In this document: positions 1-11,481 of the stretch, one piece after another | Position numbering within the stretch: the stretch's first letter is position 1 | Layout: each line of letters starts with the position of its first letter | NCBI RefSeq assembly: GCF_001039355.2 | Contig: NW_019775391.1 | Coordinates: forward strand, 263,805-327,804 | Direction: 5' to 3' | From: Lingula anatina | Taxonomy: Eukaryota; Brachiopoda; Lingulata; Lingulida; Lingulidae | DNA: 64,000 nucleotides | Position numbers and translations under genes: made by a program | The notes under the pieces: generated by a model | What the model was told of the DNA's origin: nothing | Database searches by the model: none | The model's input: the letters and a program-made list of their open reading frames with translations, nothing else

Positions 1-384
1 ACAAACACTCCTCTTCTGAAAGTTCTCTCTCTAATCATTGTACGTCTGTGAAACCTCAAAAGATTTACTGACAAACCAAGCAGATTCGTCATTTTCGATG
101 ATTTAACAGCGTGATAGCAGATTTATCCCACCTATTTAGAGCGGACAACTTTATCCTCTGGATAAGGTGATTTATTGTTAATTTATGATAAGAACATGTG
201 TCTTTTTAATCAAAGAGAAATTTAGAACAGATGTGTTCCCCCAACGAACTCTAGAGTTACCAAAGAGCCCATTACTAACAAACGATTTCCAAGTCTGCAT
301 TTTACTGCAAATTAACCATCTGTGTCTAGGGCGTCCATTTTATATAAAAATTGTGTGTAGACAGCTGTCCCTATATCTTTAATC

Positions 385-1928
385 ATGGAGCTTTCAGTCA
401 AGTGAGTGGTTGGAGGCGTTCTGCATACTGTTTACCTTTGTTTTAGAATCTCTCTCTCTCTCTCTCTCGTGCTTGTGTGCGTGTGAATGTGTAAGTGTGT
501 GTATGTTTACAAATCATAATCTAAACGCCTGCACCAATCTTTACTATAGGAAACTCCTCTTCTCTGCCTTGCCATTCATCTTGGTGGCCTCCATGGTCAA
601 CTCCGTAGTGAACAGCTCTGGAATATATTACCAAAAACCATACCTGTATTTCTACGAGTACCTCCCTTGGCACAGGTACCTGGACACGTGTCAGAAACCA
701 GAGACGCCCTGTTACAATTATGTCCTCACTTTCGTCATGGATGGAACTGTTGACCCAAATAACGCCCCAGGAACGCGCAGTGATTTTCTGGCTCATCAGA
801 GATTGGCTGATCGCTCTGAGACGGACGCCATTGCTGAGGGGAAGAGAGCTACTGCATGGTTAAAGGTGAGACGCCACAGGATCTTGTTATCTCTATATTG
901 AAATGTGCAACACACATTTACATTGTAATTGTCATGAAAATATGATAATTCCAGATTATATATAATATGCGTTTTAGCTCATCTTTGATTTATACACACA
1001 CTATCTTGTTTGCAGACTTTTCAGTTTTAAAGCATTAATAACTACACATAATTTTATTTCTTAAGAACAAATACGGCATTGATTTCACCGGGATACCAGA
1101 CGAAGCGTACATAGATGGCACCAAGGCAGTGACCATTGAAGACGGGGCCTTTACATTCAGTACCTACATCTTGGACCCCGCCATCAAGTACAGGCTTGTG
1201 TCAGCCAGTGCAGGAGATAAAGTGCAGTTCTTCAATACCCCTGTGTCTGAGTCAGGTAAGCGAAAACCTTTTACGGTACATTTGTGCCCCTACTATTCAT
1301 TGTCTGCGAGCTGCACGATTCAAAATAAATTAATTTCCTCCACCATTTTTTCACCCCTGTCTGTTTGTCATCAACATAACTCAAAAAGTTATGGGCCGAT
1401 TTTGATAAAATTTTCAGGGTAGGTAGGAATGGGTAAACTTAGAAGTGATTAGTTTTTGGTGGTGATCCGGATCAATAATCAATCAATAATCAATAATAAT
1501 CAAAAGTTGCTGCCTTGGCGGAGGTCTGCGCTCTCGGAGTGCTTTTCTAGTTGTATTTATGTACGGTAGATGTACTGTATGAATTTAATATTTGCACAGC
1601 TCTAAGCAACGAAAAACAAATAAAGTAGGTTTGATAAATTTGCACTATTGGATAAAATTCTGTTTATCTACGCGTCACTATAAGGTATTAATATTTACAT
1701 TGTCGTATTATTACATCTTTGTTTTGCGATGAAAAGAATTATTAGGGAATCTGAATGCATTCTGATATTTTTGTTTAAAAGCTGAATTTTGTATAATTTT
1801 TGAATATACTATAAAACATATGTCAAGTGTGTATATGTAATATATATTGGTAGTGAGCCACTGCACAGTGCTACATTTCACATTCCTCGCCTTCAGGTTG
1901 GATAGTTTCGGTTAATAAAGAATTTTAA
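385..1928 (+). CDS. Small secreted protein, unknown family (4-exon model)
   Basis: Proposed exons are 385-401, 550-865, 1066-1255 and 1897-1928. The first three join in frame across GT-AG introns (phases 2, 0, 1). Exon 1 encodes MELSVK and runs into the hydrophobic stretch LLFSALPFILVASMV, a good signal peptide, so the product is probably secreted. The mature part is rich in Tyr and acidic residues and contains Cys residues (DTCQKPETPCYNY). It also has the segment RSETDAIAEGKRATAWLKNK followed by YGIDF. The last exon is the weakest part: a pyrimidine-rich acceptor (cattcctcgccttcag) gives GWIVSVNKEF and a stop, making about 184 aa, but another 3' end is possible. I do not recognise the family. 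It lies on the same strand as, and about 6 kb upstream of, the binding-protein pair. Confidence 0.55.
1356..1555 (+). repeat. Interspersed repeat, SINE-like or non-LTR tail
   Basis: The stretch has a recognisable interspersed-repeat body: a block around aactcaaaaagttatgggcc, then tttttggtggtgatccggat, ending in gcggaggtctgcgctctcgg. A diverged relative with the same order of blocks (aactcaaatag, tttttggtggcgatcc, ttggaggcct) is at 19140-19290. From memory, similar blocks recur in many animal genomes; the class is not certain. It lies in the last intron of the preceding gene model. Confidence 0.45.
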
Positions 1929-3226
1929 GCAAGTGGTGCATTCAAGGGACTTCTCCCTGAAGGAGCAAAGATCGTGTACGCTGATTACGTCACTTCCTTG
2001 TGCAGCCACGTGACCGGAACCTGGTTCTGCTTCCGCTCTTCATGCCGCAATGTATTCCGAAAAGCGAAACTCGTCATCCACGTAGAAAACCGGACCTTTT
2101 TGACTTACGGGGACCCCACGGTCATCGACGCTATTGTGGAAGAGAGTTCGTGGGGGGTCGGTTCGGGGCGTGGGCTGATGTTTTCAGAGCCGGGAAATAA
2201 GATATGCGCTCGGAACGTGATGACATTTCCCGCCACTTTGCCATAAATTTGGTATTTACAGAATTTTTGACAGCTGATTGGTGCTTCTTTACATAGGTTT
2301 AAAACAGACAGATGGCTTGTTGAATGGAACGCAGATTCATAATATATGGAAAATTATTTAGACAGTGGTAAGTGGGATTTTGTGATACAGTTATCTGTAA
2401 CAGAATTTTTCTTATATAAATAAAGGAACAGAAGGAAATATGTCACAGCATCGTGCGCCTATATCAAAGCTGATACGAACAGTCAGCTCTCAATATTTGT
2501 ATAATACAATATTTGTAGAAGTCGATGGCGCATCCTTCTTGGAAGTGCCATTTTGGAGGCCAAAACAGTGAATGATGAAGAGACTTGGTGCTCCCTTTTA
2601 TATTATTTTGATTATCCGTGCGTTCCACTAATTTGACGCACGAGTGTCGTGCTTAACACTTCCGTGCTCATTTCGTTTCTCTTACGTTTCTCTTACTTCG
2701 TAAGTACGATTTCTGAAAACGTACGCTTCATTTGCAATACACGTACGATTATCTCACTCACTGTGTGCGACACAAGTACAGATCACACGTGCTCCTTACT
2801 TCTTCCTACTTCCAAAAAGGCGAACAGACCACTTGCGGGCCCCACGTTTAGAGCACGACACACCTACTCATAAAGTACTTACTACTTACGTCCGCTGCGA
2901 TTTAATTTTCATCCTGCGACAACGCTACGCCCGACAAGAACTCTGAGGGCGCACGATCTCTAAGCACGCACGAAGGGTTGTAAGAGACGCTTTAACTGTC
3001 GAACATCAACATATTATTTAATGTCCAATGTTAACGTGGGGTGCGACAGCAAACATAGCGATATGCTGTGTGAAGCTATAACGTTGACAACTGCAGTCAA
3101 TAGCAGACTTGAGGGAAACTTTGAACGTGCTGAAGATCCAGAGGACCAGAACATCAAGAACTCTGCAGTTTCTTCTAATTCCCTGCAGGTCCTTGGTCAT
3201 AGTTGACACTTGTATTGGTACTGGTA
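1929..3226. other. Intergenic, no gene supported; GC-rich patch
   Basis: The 1960-2230 part is more GC- and CpG-rich than its surroundings and holds CACGTG (near 2008) and a short open frame without splice context or recognisable protein. The 2640-2960 part has many cttac/gtaag-type short repeats around cgtacg motifs. Neither is convincing as coding. A candidate polyadenylation signal (aataaa) lies near 2420. Confidence 0.4.
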
Positions 3227-3228
3227 CT

Positions 3229-4324
3229 TAGGGCCCCTTTACACTGGACGGCGTCCTTTCTGCGTCCCTTCAGCGTTCAAAAATGTGGTCAGGACGCTCA
3301 ACGGTCGCCAAAGCAGTTAAATCGTGATTCAGTGTAAATGCGACCGAATCTTGATTTTACCTGTAAAACTGCGAGCAACATGCCTGCCTCCACTGTACGT
3401 CCCCTGTGCAACCCAGGGCGTCCATTGCGATGTTTGAGCGACCAATGAGCATTCTTGCTGCGTTCTCTGTACCTTCATCGGCGATCAGCGGCGTCTATTC
3501 TACGATCATTCTGCATCCTGCTTGACCGATGAGCGTTGTTTGGGCGTCCTTCTTTATATTCTAATTCATATTTTTTCATCGGTTCTAACCAGGTCATCCA
3601 ATAAAGAACATTCCCAGCACACAAAACAAATAAATGGGAATAAACGCTTTAAACTATAGTGATGCAAGGTCTGCATGGACTGATAATCAGCCAGATGTTC
3701 ATTGTTATCCTTATAAGAAGGATGGACAGGCGCCGAAAACGAGAAAGTGTGACTGACACAACACAGAGTATTTGAATCCGTTTTCAAATGACGCATTCTG
3801 CAAAAAGTTCTAACAATCAATGCATCTTGTAAAAAAGGCAAAATATTCGTTTTATAATAACCTCAAAAAGAAAAAAGGATCGTTTCATGAATTTAAGGGG
3901 AAAAACAATCGGAGGCTCATATGAGACCACCGTTGCCTTTAGAATTCCTGTCTGGTGAAAAATACCTCAGCACGGTCCCGTTTGAGAGTAAAAAAATAAT
4001 AATGTTCTACATGCCGAACACTGGACGATCTTTGAGTTTTCATTCTTCAACCAAAGCGCTCCTTGTGCCTCCTTTCTACGACTTCGGCGATGCTTGTGCG
4101 TCCTTTCTGCGTCCATTAAGCGACCATCCTTCATCGCGTTCTCCCTGCGATTGTTTTGAACATGCTCAAAACTTCGCGGCGTCCATGGCGTCGTCGGCGA
4201 TGCTTGAACGCTCTTTGTGCGACTTTGGCAATCACTGTGTTCTTTGAGCGTCCGACGGCGTCCTGGCCAGTTTCATGGTCGCACAAAGGACGCAGAAAGG
4301 ACGCTGTCCAGTGTAAAGTGGGTT
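3229..4324. mobile_element. 1.1 kb inverted-repeat (fold-back) element
   Basis: The left end reads cctttacactggacggcgtc then ctttctgcgtcc. The right end is its reverse complement with few changes (ggacgcagaaaggacgctgt, then ccagtgtaaag), giving terminal inverted repeats of about 35 bp. Subterminal zones (3400-3560 and 4080-4290) repeat gcgtcc, gcgatg and gagcg words, typical of nonautonomous DNA transposons. No transposase is visible inside. The superfamily is not determined and the target duplication is not clear. Confidence 0.7.
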
Positions 4325-4924
4325 TTAGCTATAGACTTGCCATCTAAACAGTGCAGTGCGATAAAAATAGCGTTCATGTGTAAAAAGGACACGTCTAGTG
4401 ATGGTTACTCCATTTGAAACAAAACAACGAGGTGGCTTTATGAATTTAAATTCCGTTTAAAATATTTGTTCATCGGTGATTGCATGTGGATTAATTTTTA
4501 GGTACTAGTATTTTTCACAGATACCTTATCAGTCCAGAGTACATGTGAGATCAAAAATATTGCCGGTCCTGTGGAACTGAAGGCTATAGTGCATGGTCGG
4601 ACCGGCAGTTTCCCCATGTCTGCAGTAGTATAACAGAACATAATTGTAAACAAAATCCATTGACACGTACATATAAGATTCGCGCAGAACGGTTTGATGG
4701 GGCTATCTGAGTCATTTAAAACTGCTTATTGCTTTTCAACGGGCAGATAGACTGTTTATCTTTTTTATTGCTTCACTTTTAGGAAATTAAAGTGCACAGT
4801 GGACCTTATGGAAATGTGCGTTTTTCTTCAAGTAATAGGCCTTCTCTACGAAAAGATGTTTTCCTGACGGCTGCAGTTAACTGAAACAAAACGTAAAATA
4901 TAAAATACAATAAAGTTTTGTTGT

Positions 4925-6170
4925 CTCTTATGTAATGCTTATGAATCTGGTAAATTCACTGCAGCTCAAACAAGATTAAAAGAAAAAGCACAAAAAGCTT
5001 TTTTGCACTAAAAAGTTACTTTCCTCTAACCAGCCCTATTAAATCATCCCTCAAGGAAAAACTTTTCGATACAATCATAATGCCAATCGCAACGTACGGA
5101 TCAGAGGTCTGGGGATATACCCCTCTTACAGACAGATCTCCATCGGAAAAGCTAAATCTCAGTTTTTGTAAACAAATTTTAGGTGTTCACCCAAAAACTT
5201 CAAACCACACAGTAAGAGGAGAGACTGGAAGGATTCCTGCTTACATAAAAATTAACATACAATTAATAAAATTTTGGCTCAAAATATTACGCACAGACGA
5301 AAACAACCTACCCAAACAAGCATACCTAGATGAATTACATTATTACAATTTACTCACAACAGAAAGCCTGCCAAATCTGAATGATGATAACCTCTCATGG
5401 AGTGAAGGTATTATGAAACTCTTGTTTGAAAACGGATTTGGAGATGTATGGCTAAAACAGAATCCTGACATAAATTTCCTAAGTATGTTCAGAGAACGAA
5501 TCATCAGTGGGTACATACAAAACTGGCACAGTGAGCTTGAGGAGAAATCCAAATCCAGAGTATCTTGCCAGTTCAAAAATACATTCAAAAAAGAAAAATA
5601 TCTAGACCTTCTTCACGATACTGAAAAAAGAAAAAACCTAAGCCGTTTTCGCACCAGTGGGCATAAACTCCACATTGAAACAGGCAGATACAATAACACT
5701 CCTCGGACCGACAGAATATGCCATTACTGTTCTAAAGACAAAATTGAAGACGAAAAACACTTTCTCACAACATGCCCCCTATACAACGACCTGCGTGCAA
5801 TGTTATATAAGGTATTTACAAAACACGATACACATTTTGGCCTAAAAACAGCTGATGAAAAATTTACTATAATTATAAAATGTCAAGAAGAAGAAACCCT
5901 TATTGCACTAGCTCAGTTTCTCTCCTCCGCTTTTGCTAGGAGGGATCTACAAGACAGTGCTGCACTCATCGGCAATTGAGTAATAGTAGTAATAGAAACT
6001 CTTTTTTTTAGTAAATAAGTAAATATTCTTACTCATTGTGATTGTTTAATAACATATTCACAAAAATTGTATTCATATTGTCATTTTCATCCAAACAAGT
6101 GGATGCATAAGTTACGGTGAAATAAACTAAACTAAACTAAACTATACTAAACTAAACTAAACTAAACTAT
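4925..6170 (+). mobile_element. Non-LTR retrotransposon, 5'-truncated 3' end
   Basis: This is the 3' end of a LINE-type element: the C-terminal part of the reverse-transcriptase ORF, a short 3' UTR, and an (AAACT)n tail from about 6127 to 6168. The coding part starts abruptly near 4930, as expected for abortive reverse transcription. No target duplication was established. Confidence 0.75.
4939..5979 (+). pseudogene. Reverse transcriptase C-terminal fragment (non-LTR)
   Basis: The long frame from 5080 encodes PIATYGSEVWG and ILGVHPKTSN, then TGRIPAYIKINIQLIKFWL, RFRTSGHKLHIETGRY, and a terminal zinc-knuckle-like C-x2-C...H...C (ICHYCSKDKIEDEKHFLTTC). This order is typical of the region after the polymerase domain in CR1/L2/RTE-like ORF2 proteins of animals. 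Homology continues upstream (YESGKFTAAQTRLKEKAQKA) but in another frame: one base is missing in the T run near 5001. The polymerase catalytic part and endonuclease are absent, so it is a dead fragment. The exact clade cannot be set by eye. Confidence 0.8.
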
Positions 6171-6960
6171 GAACCGTGCCATGGATTCTAAATAGACTAA
6201 ACTTGTTTCTCTACATAAGTGTTTTGATCACCGGTTTGAAACTCTTTCCTTTAAATGTGAAAAAAAATCATATCGTCTCAATATATTTATATATATTATT
6301 TATTTTTATGTTGAAGATGCAATTCAAAGAGAAGGAGATTGTTTGAAAAGGCCTGATATGGTTATACCCACAGTATTTGTGTTAATTATACATTCCGAGT
6401 ACGCTTTTTTTTTCTTGCGTTTATATTGCCATACCGAACATGTAACAGATAACAATCTACAACTACTACCCAAACTGTATAAGCCTCTCTTATGTGACAA
6501 CACCGCTTAGCATAGATGCCAAGGAGTGAGACTGTAACGATGTGGGATGCACGTTCTTTTTTTCGTTATTTTTTATTTTATAGTTTTTTTTTTTTGGTGA
6601 ATGTTTGTTGGTTAAGTTATGACCCGCATCGTATCTAAAAGTAAATTAAGGTGATCTGGCGATGGAAATGTATAGTAAGTCATGTGGAATTTATAGACGT
6701 CATAATGTTTGTCATGATGACCAGATTCCCATTACGGGAGAGGTTATATCCACAAATGAATGTGGATGTTTTACAGATGATGTAAATTTAACTAAAAGAC
6801 GGGCTACTGGTAACAGAAAGCTTTACCAAAATATGTTACCTCGGCCACACAGAAACGTTTAATGCATTCATCATTTTAACTAAATGACACGCCTTCTTTT
6901 GTTGCCAACGTGCTCGTATTACCACCAGCTTTTCTGAATGCAACTCAACGCCAGGAGAAG
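6171..6960. other. Intergenic, AT-rich, nothing recognised
   Basis: Homopolymer T runs and short open frames only; no splice-site-flanked conserved coding stretch was seen. Confidence 0.4.
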
Positions 6961-6969
6961 GCTTTGTTA

Positions 6970-7025
6970 ATATTTTAATCTGAATGTATTCAACAAGATT
7001 CACTGCGATCTACGTAGAACAATAG

Positions 7026-7073
<48 letters not shown>

Positions 7074-7085
7074 GGGAATGGGCCT
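6970..7085. repeat. Fold-back family D fragment with (TTA)n expansion
   Basis: The words aatctgaatgtattcaacaa, gatctacgtagaacaatag and tgggaatgggcc match the arms of the elements at 21.6 kb and 41.8 kb. A (TTA)n tract of about 45 bp (7028-7072) interrupts it. Confidence 0.4.
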
Positions 7086-7089
7086 TTGC

Positions 7090-7446
7090 CACACCTGTCT
7101 TGTCAACAATTGATAAAATGTAAGGACAAAAATAAAACAGCGGCCAAACCCTGGTCAAGTTTCAATCACAATTTCAGTGTGGTGGAGATATAAAAATTAA
7201 GGTATCTAAGAGCTGACAATCTTTACATGTGTAACAAACCGTAACAACCTATTAACTCCTGACATTATATATGTTATGTGGATGCTGCATTTTTTCACAT
7301 ACTAATGTCTTTCTTAAAAGTCATTATATGCCATGCTACATTTACATATATGCATGGGCTACTTTTTCACGTTTATAAACCGACGGGTTCTTACAAAAGC
7401 TGTATTTCAAAGCTTGCATTGATATAACGCTTCCTGCTCAGTCAGC
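7090..7446 (+). promoter_or_regulatory. 5' flank of binding-protein copy 1, shared with copy 2
   Basis: This flank is clearly alignable to the flank of copy 2 (about 12790-13271): both carry ctgacaatctt-cacatg-gtaac, ctgcattttttcacacactaatg-like and catgctacatttac blocks. A TATA-like tttataaa (7372-7379) sits about 75 bp before the ATG; copy 2 has tataa at 13222. Conservation shows that the duplication carried upstream DNA. The promoter role is inferred from position. Confidence 0.45.
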
Positions 7447-9060
7447 ATGAATCTTGCCACGGTAAGTGACAAAACTGCGGTCTTATTAATGTTAGTCTGA
7501 ATCTTAGGGAGCATATTCTTGTTTGTGTCTTAGCCTAAAACGAGCTAGGTCTGTATGTTGTTTCGCAGTGGAAATATTCCCTACATTTTAATGTCATTTT
7601 CATGATAATGGGTTAATTGCAACTAACTTAAACAAAAACGTATTGGGCTTTACACAAAGTATGATATTCAAACATCTGATATGTCGACCAACTGTCTCTT
7701 TCAACGAGCATTCTTATTGCTGTTTCAAATGCAAAACTACGCAGATTGTTTCCTCTTTCATTTTACCGGTGTCATTTGCATTTTTTTTTTCAAAAAAGAG
7801 AGATAATGAACTATATATATTGGTTTGGTGACAAAAACGCCTCTTTTCACGTTTTACCGACTAAGTTTTATGCTTTCTCTTTAGGTAATAGTTCTAGTCG
7901 CTGTCCAATGCCAAGTGTCCGCATCCCGAGGTGGAACCAAGGGCTACCTTCCGTTCTGGTGGCTTGGACATCACTCCTTGGGCGGGTCTGCGATGGGTGC
8001 AAGTGACGGGGGTTGTCAGCGTTCCTGCCCAGGTGATGACAAGGTGAACAGATGTCAGTGTGCTTCAGCTTTAGAGTTGCTGTGGAACAAAACTGGTGGT
8101 GTCGCACTAAATGGGGAGGAGAGATGGTTATGGTTTATTGCCATTAGGATTTATAACGGATTACTAGTTAAAAATACTCGCTTCATAATAATAAAGCCTT
8201 TCTATAGTTCTAAAATTGACCTTTATCAGATGTAAATGATGACGATGAACGCAGTGATAAATATTATGATCACATTAAAAGCGACAATTTCGTGTAATAT
8301 ATTGTGCTGACAGGTGAAGAAAAGTACCTTTTGCCGTTTTACAGGTTTGGCTCTTTGCTAGTGGAGATGGCCCTAACTTTGCTGAATACGTGTGAGTAAT
8401 GTTCAGTAATTTAAATTTTGTCATAGATGAATTAATTTCCCATTTATTTATAGCTCCCATAACATTATAAAAATAAAATTATTTTAATTATTTTATCGTT
8501 TAGAAAGGATTCCGTTCTCAAGGGATTCAATGTTGACATTGTGGAAAAAGGTAAGTTATATTCAAATCTCATATTCGATAGTGCGCACAAGTATACACAC
8601 ACATAGGCCCTATATCTCGCTAACGGAAAATACCAATGCAATTTCTTCAAAAACACATTTGAATACTAATATTCATCATGGTGACTTCATGAAAACCTTA
8701 TTATAACATTTAGAGTGCGCGTCACGTTTCAAATGCATCATAATCGCCATGTTAAAAGTTGTCGTGTACTTTAAACTTTTATTGCTGTGTTAATGTCACT
8801 TAACCTGCGCTAATTACAGTCTGTGGCATAGCTGGGAAGAAATGCAAGGTTGTCTTGGACGAATACTCCGAGTGTGTAGTGTCCAACTCAGCAGGAAACA
8901 ACCGACCTGGACGGGGTAAGTGTTGACTCCTCTGGAACATGAAGATGGCTGAAAAAACGTCATCAATATATTTAGTCTGCCCGACCATTCTCTTTGTAAA
9001 CTGCTTTATCACAGTATTGAGAATAATTTTAGCAGCTAAAATGCCTACTTGGGAAATTTT

Positions 9061-9103
<43 letters not shown>

Positions 9104-10323
9104 CATTTCGATATCAGTGATAGTTAATTATTGAAACTCTTATTTGCCAAGTAATAGTTGTGTCACGATAAGGCTCTATTCCCACAACTTTAGATCGATC
9201 TATCACCGCGGGGAGTCTCACTAGATTACTGCCAGATAACCCCCCTTAAGTGTCCGTCCCCGCCTACTACAAGCTGTAAGGGGGTAATTAACTTTCGTGT
9301 CCGCCCGGCTGACAGCTATTTAGCGTGAACCCCCAGGGAGTTAGGTCGATCTAAAATAGGTCGATCTAATCTATGGAAATGGGGTGTAAGACGGGTATCC
9401 ACGAGAACATCCATTAATATACATGTAGTATGAGACTATAAGCTCAGTCAGTGTATTAACCCTTTTTGTCCGCCTTGCCGAGTTAAGGACGCATTCAGAA
9501 CAAATCGGATCAAATATGGCCGACCCGCTAGAAAGCTTGCCTCATATTCCATTAATCCATTAATAGACAGTGAATAGATTTCCCTCGGGAATTACGCGGT
9601 AAGCTTTCAAGTGGGTCAGCCATATTTGATCCACTGATAAGGTTTGGCCGTAAGTGCAGGAATCTGTGTCTTCTAAATTTCTACACCTTGTTACTTTTTT
9701 AGGTCTGAGTGCAGGCTGGTTTGACGCATGCATTTCATGGGGTCTAACAACCTATCGGAATAACTTCTTCAATGTTACCAAGCCGTTCTATCCCTCTCTC
9801 CTGGGTATTTTTGCGCATCCAGATAGTCCCGATTTCAACAGCCTTGATGGGAAAAAGATAGGTATGAAGACTTACACTTGCCCATTTTCCGTTCTGTTAA
9901 AGATATCCTTTCTCTTAAATTAAACCCTGTTGTAATGCATGGCGGAATTATACAAGAATGAACAAAGTAGGTCCGAAAGCCAGAATAAAATAAAAGCTGC
10001 GTTAGATTAATACATTTTGTACATATTGAAAATGTTAAAATGTTCATGATGAAGACCGTTAGTAGTCTATTTCATTCACGTCTTGCAAAGATTCAAATTG
10101 GCCCATTGTGCTGCTAGACAAAGTATTTAAAGTCCATTTAGTCATTGCAATACATGCGTATGATCTATGTGTTTGTTCAGCGTTTGTGAAAGGGTGGTAT
10201 TCGAGTCCTGATTGTCTTAAAAGTCAGGGAGAAACTGGATTCGTCACTATGTGGGCTACAGATGCCGCCGCGGCTCGGACTATGGTCATGGACAGGACGG
10301 TAGGTACACGGATAATAATAATA

Positions 10324-10366
<43 letters not shown>

Positions 10367-11481
10367 GCTGTGTGTGTGTGTGTGTGTGCATGTGTAGAAT
10401 ATATGAGAAATTGGATTCTAGCCGAGCTTTTGAAATGAAATAATAATAATAATTAAGATAACAATAATACTTGATATTAATATTATTATCATTATTATTA
10501 TCGTTATTATTATCATATATTATTAAAACCATGTTTGAGATATTAAAATAAAGTGATAAGTATCGCGATGTGTTAAAATTACATTAATGATAAGGATGAG
10601 TTAAAACTAGAAACGGATTAAGGGTAAAAACAAAATCTTACCGCTTTAAGCTTGTTTAAACTATAAGGCAATATTGTTAAGACATGTACAGTCTCTTTGT
10701 GAATTTGTACATGGATTTTTTCTATAAAATCGCCATGTAGAGAAAGAAACAAAAGCTCTCGGCTTTAGTTATGTATATTATCGTACAAGCGATGATCAAA
10801 CTATTTCAAATAATGAAATGCTCTGCATTTTAGGCTGATGGCTTTTACTATAGCTATAACCCCTACGACACCTTTATTGACGGTTTGAAGAAACTCAGCG
10901 TTGCATCAGACGCCACCGTTTGTGCCAGTGGAACAGGAATCTTGGTCAAAAAAGACTCTCCTCTTCCCATATGGTGGAACAAAGCGTTTAAAAACTTCCA
11001 GGCATCAGGGGGATACCGCGCCCTGTGCGCCAAACATCAGGTGGAGGGACGCCAGATGTATGAATACTTCACTGGTATGTATGAATTAAACATATGATAT
11101 TTTCAAAATTGAAAGTCAATTTGATATTGAAGGAAAGGTTTGCAAAGAATAGGAAATTGCCAATGAAAAGCGAGGAAGTATTTGAAATAGTTGCAACACC
11201 TGTAAAAGTATTGTGGGGTTTTTGGCGTTTGCTTGTTTGTTTGTTTGTTTGTTTTTCTAATCGAATAAACATATTTGAATGAAGTTCTTTTAACAAAGGT
11301 AAATGTTGTAATTCAACCAAGGAACCAATACAGTATATACAGTATATATTTTGATGCATTTGACTTTATCAAATAGATTCAAACCTTTTTTAAAAGTGTC
11401 AGCAGATAGGAAAAACTGTTGATGTCAACTCTTCCACTTCCAGGTAATTCTCCAGATTACATAGATGTTTGCTTCACATAG
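7447..11481 (+). CDS. Secreted periplasmic-binding-type protein, copy 1 (SBP family 3-like)
   Basis: Nine exons join in frame: 7447-7461, 7885-8043, 8345-8391, 8504-8550, 8820-8915, 9703-9861, 10181-10299, 10834-11074 and 11444-11481, giving 306 aa. The N-terminus MNLATVIVLVAVQCQVSA is a signal peptide split by intron 1. A Gly-rich, Cys-containing linker (Cys49, Cys53) follows, then one binding-protein type 2 domain (about 59-300). Family marks are VWLFASGDGPNFAEYV, LKGFNVDIVEK, GWFDACISWGLTTYR, KPFYPSLLGIF, SLDGKKIA, DGFYY and GILVKKDSPL. Arg140 sits where family 3 proteins and glutamate-receptor clamshells bind the ligand carboxylate. The lobe-2 Asp expected a few residues after Asp202 seems to be Arg207, so the ligand may not be an ordinary amino acid. 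No membrane segment follows, unlike ionotropic receptors. The ligand is unknown. Confidence 0.85.
9066..9100. repeat. (AT)n microsatellite
   Basis: An uninterrupted AT dinucleotide run inside intron 5 of the binding-protein gene. Confidence 0.9.
9172..9387. repeat. Fold-back family A, copy in intron 5 of copy 1
   Basis: The ends are inverted (attcccacaactttagatcg against taggtcgatctaatctatgg). The core carries cactagatt, gcctactac, ggggtaattaa and ctatttagcgtgaac, the blocks shared by all family A copies in the window. There is no coding capacity, so it is a MITE-like nonautonomous element. Confidence 0.7.
9504..9640. repeat. Fold-back family E, intron 5 of copy 1
   Basis: The arm gatcaaatatggccgacccg ... 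aaagctt is the reverse complement of aagctttcaagtgggtcagc ... catatttgatc. The loop holds ccattaatagacagtgaata. The same arms occur at 52541-52665 and 57195-57290. Confidence 0.6.
10307..10393. repeat. (ATT)n and (GT)n compound microsatellite
   Basis: About 50 bp of ATT units are followed by a GT run, only a few bases after the exon 7 donor at 10299. Open frames across it are low-complexity artefacts. Confidence 0.9.

Noticed and set aside
521-796. Minus-strand 91-codon frame
   Set aside because: Antisense shadow of exon 2 of the secreted protein gene.
1974-2246. 90-codon frame in a GC-rich patch
   Set aside because: No recognisable family, no splice context joining it to the upstream gene, and a competing frame overlaps it.
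3921-4417. Overlapping Arg/Pro-rich frames
   Set aside because: They lie inside the inverted-repeat element, follow its CpG-rich subterminal repeats, and show no protein family.
10224-10532. Ile- and Asn-rich open frames on both strands
   Set aside because: Produced by ATT and GT microsatellites next to a real exon.
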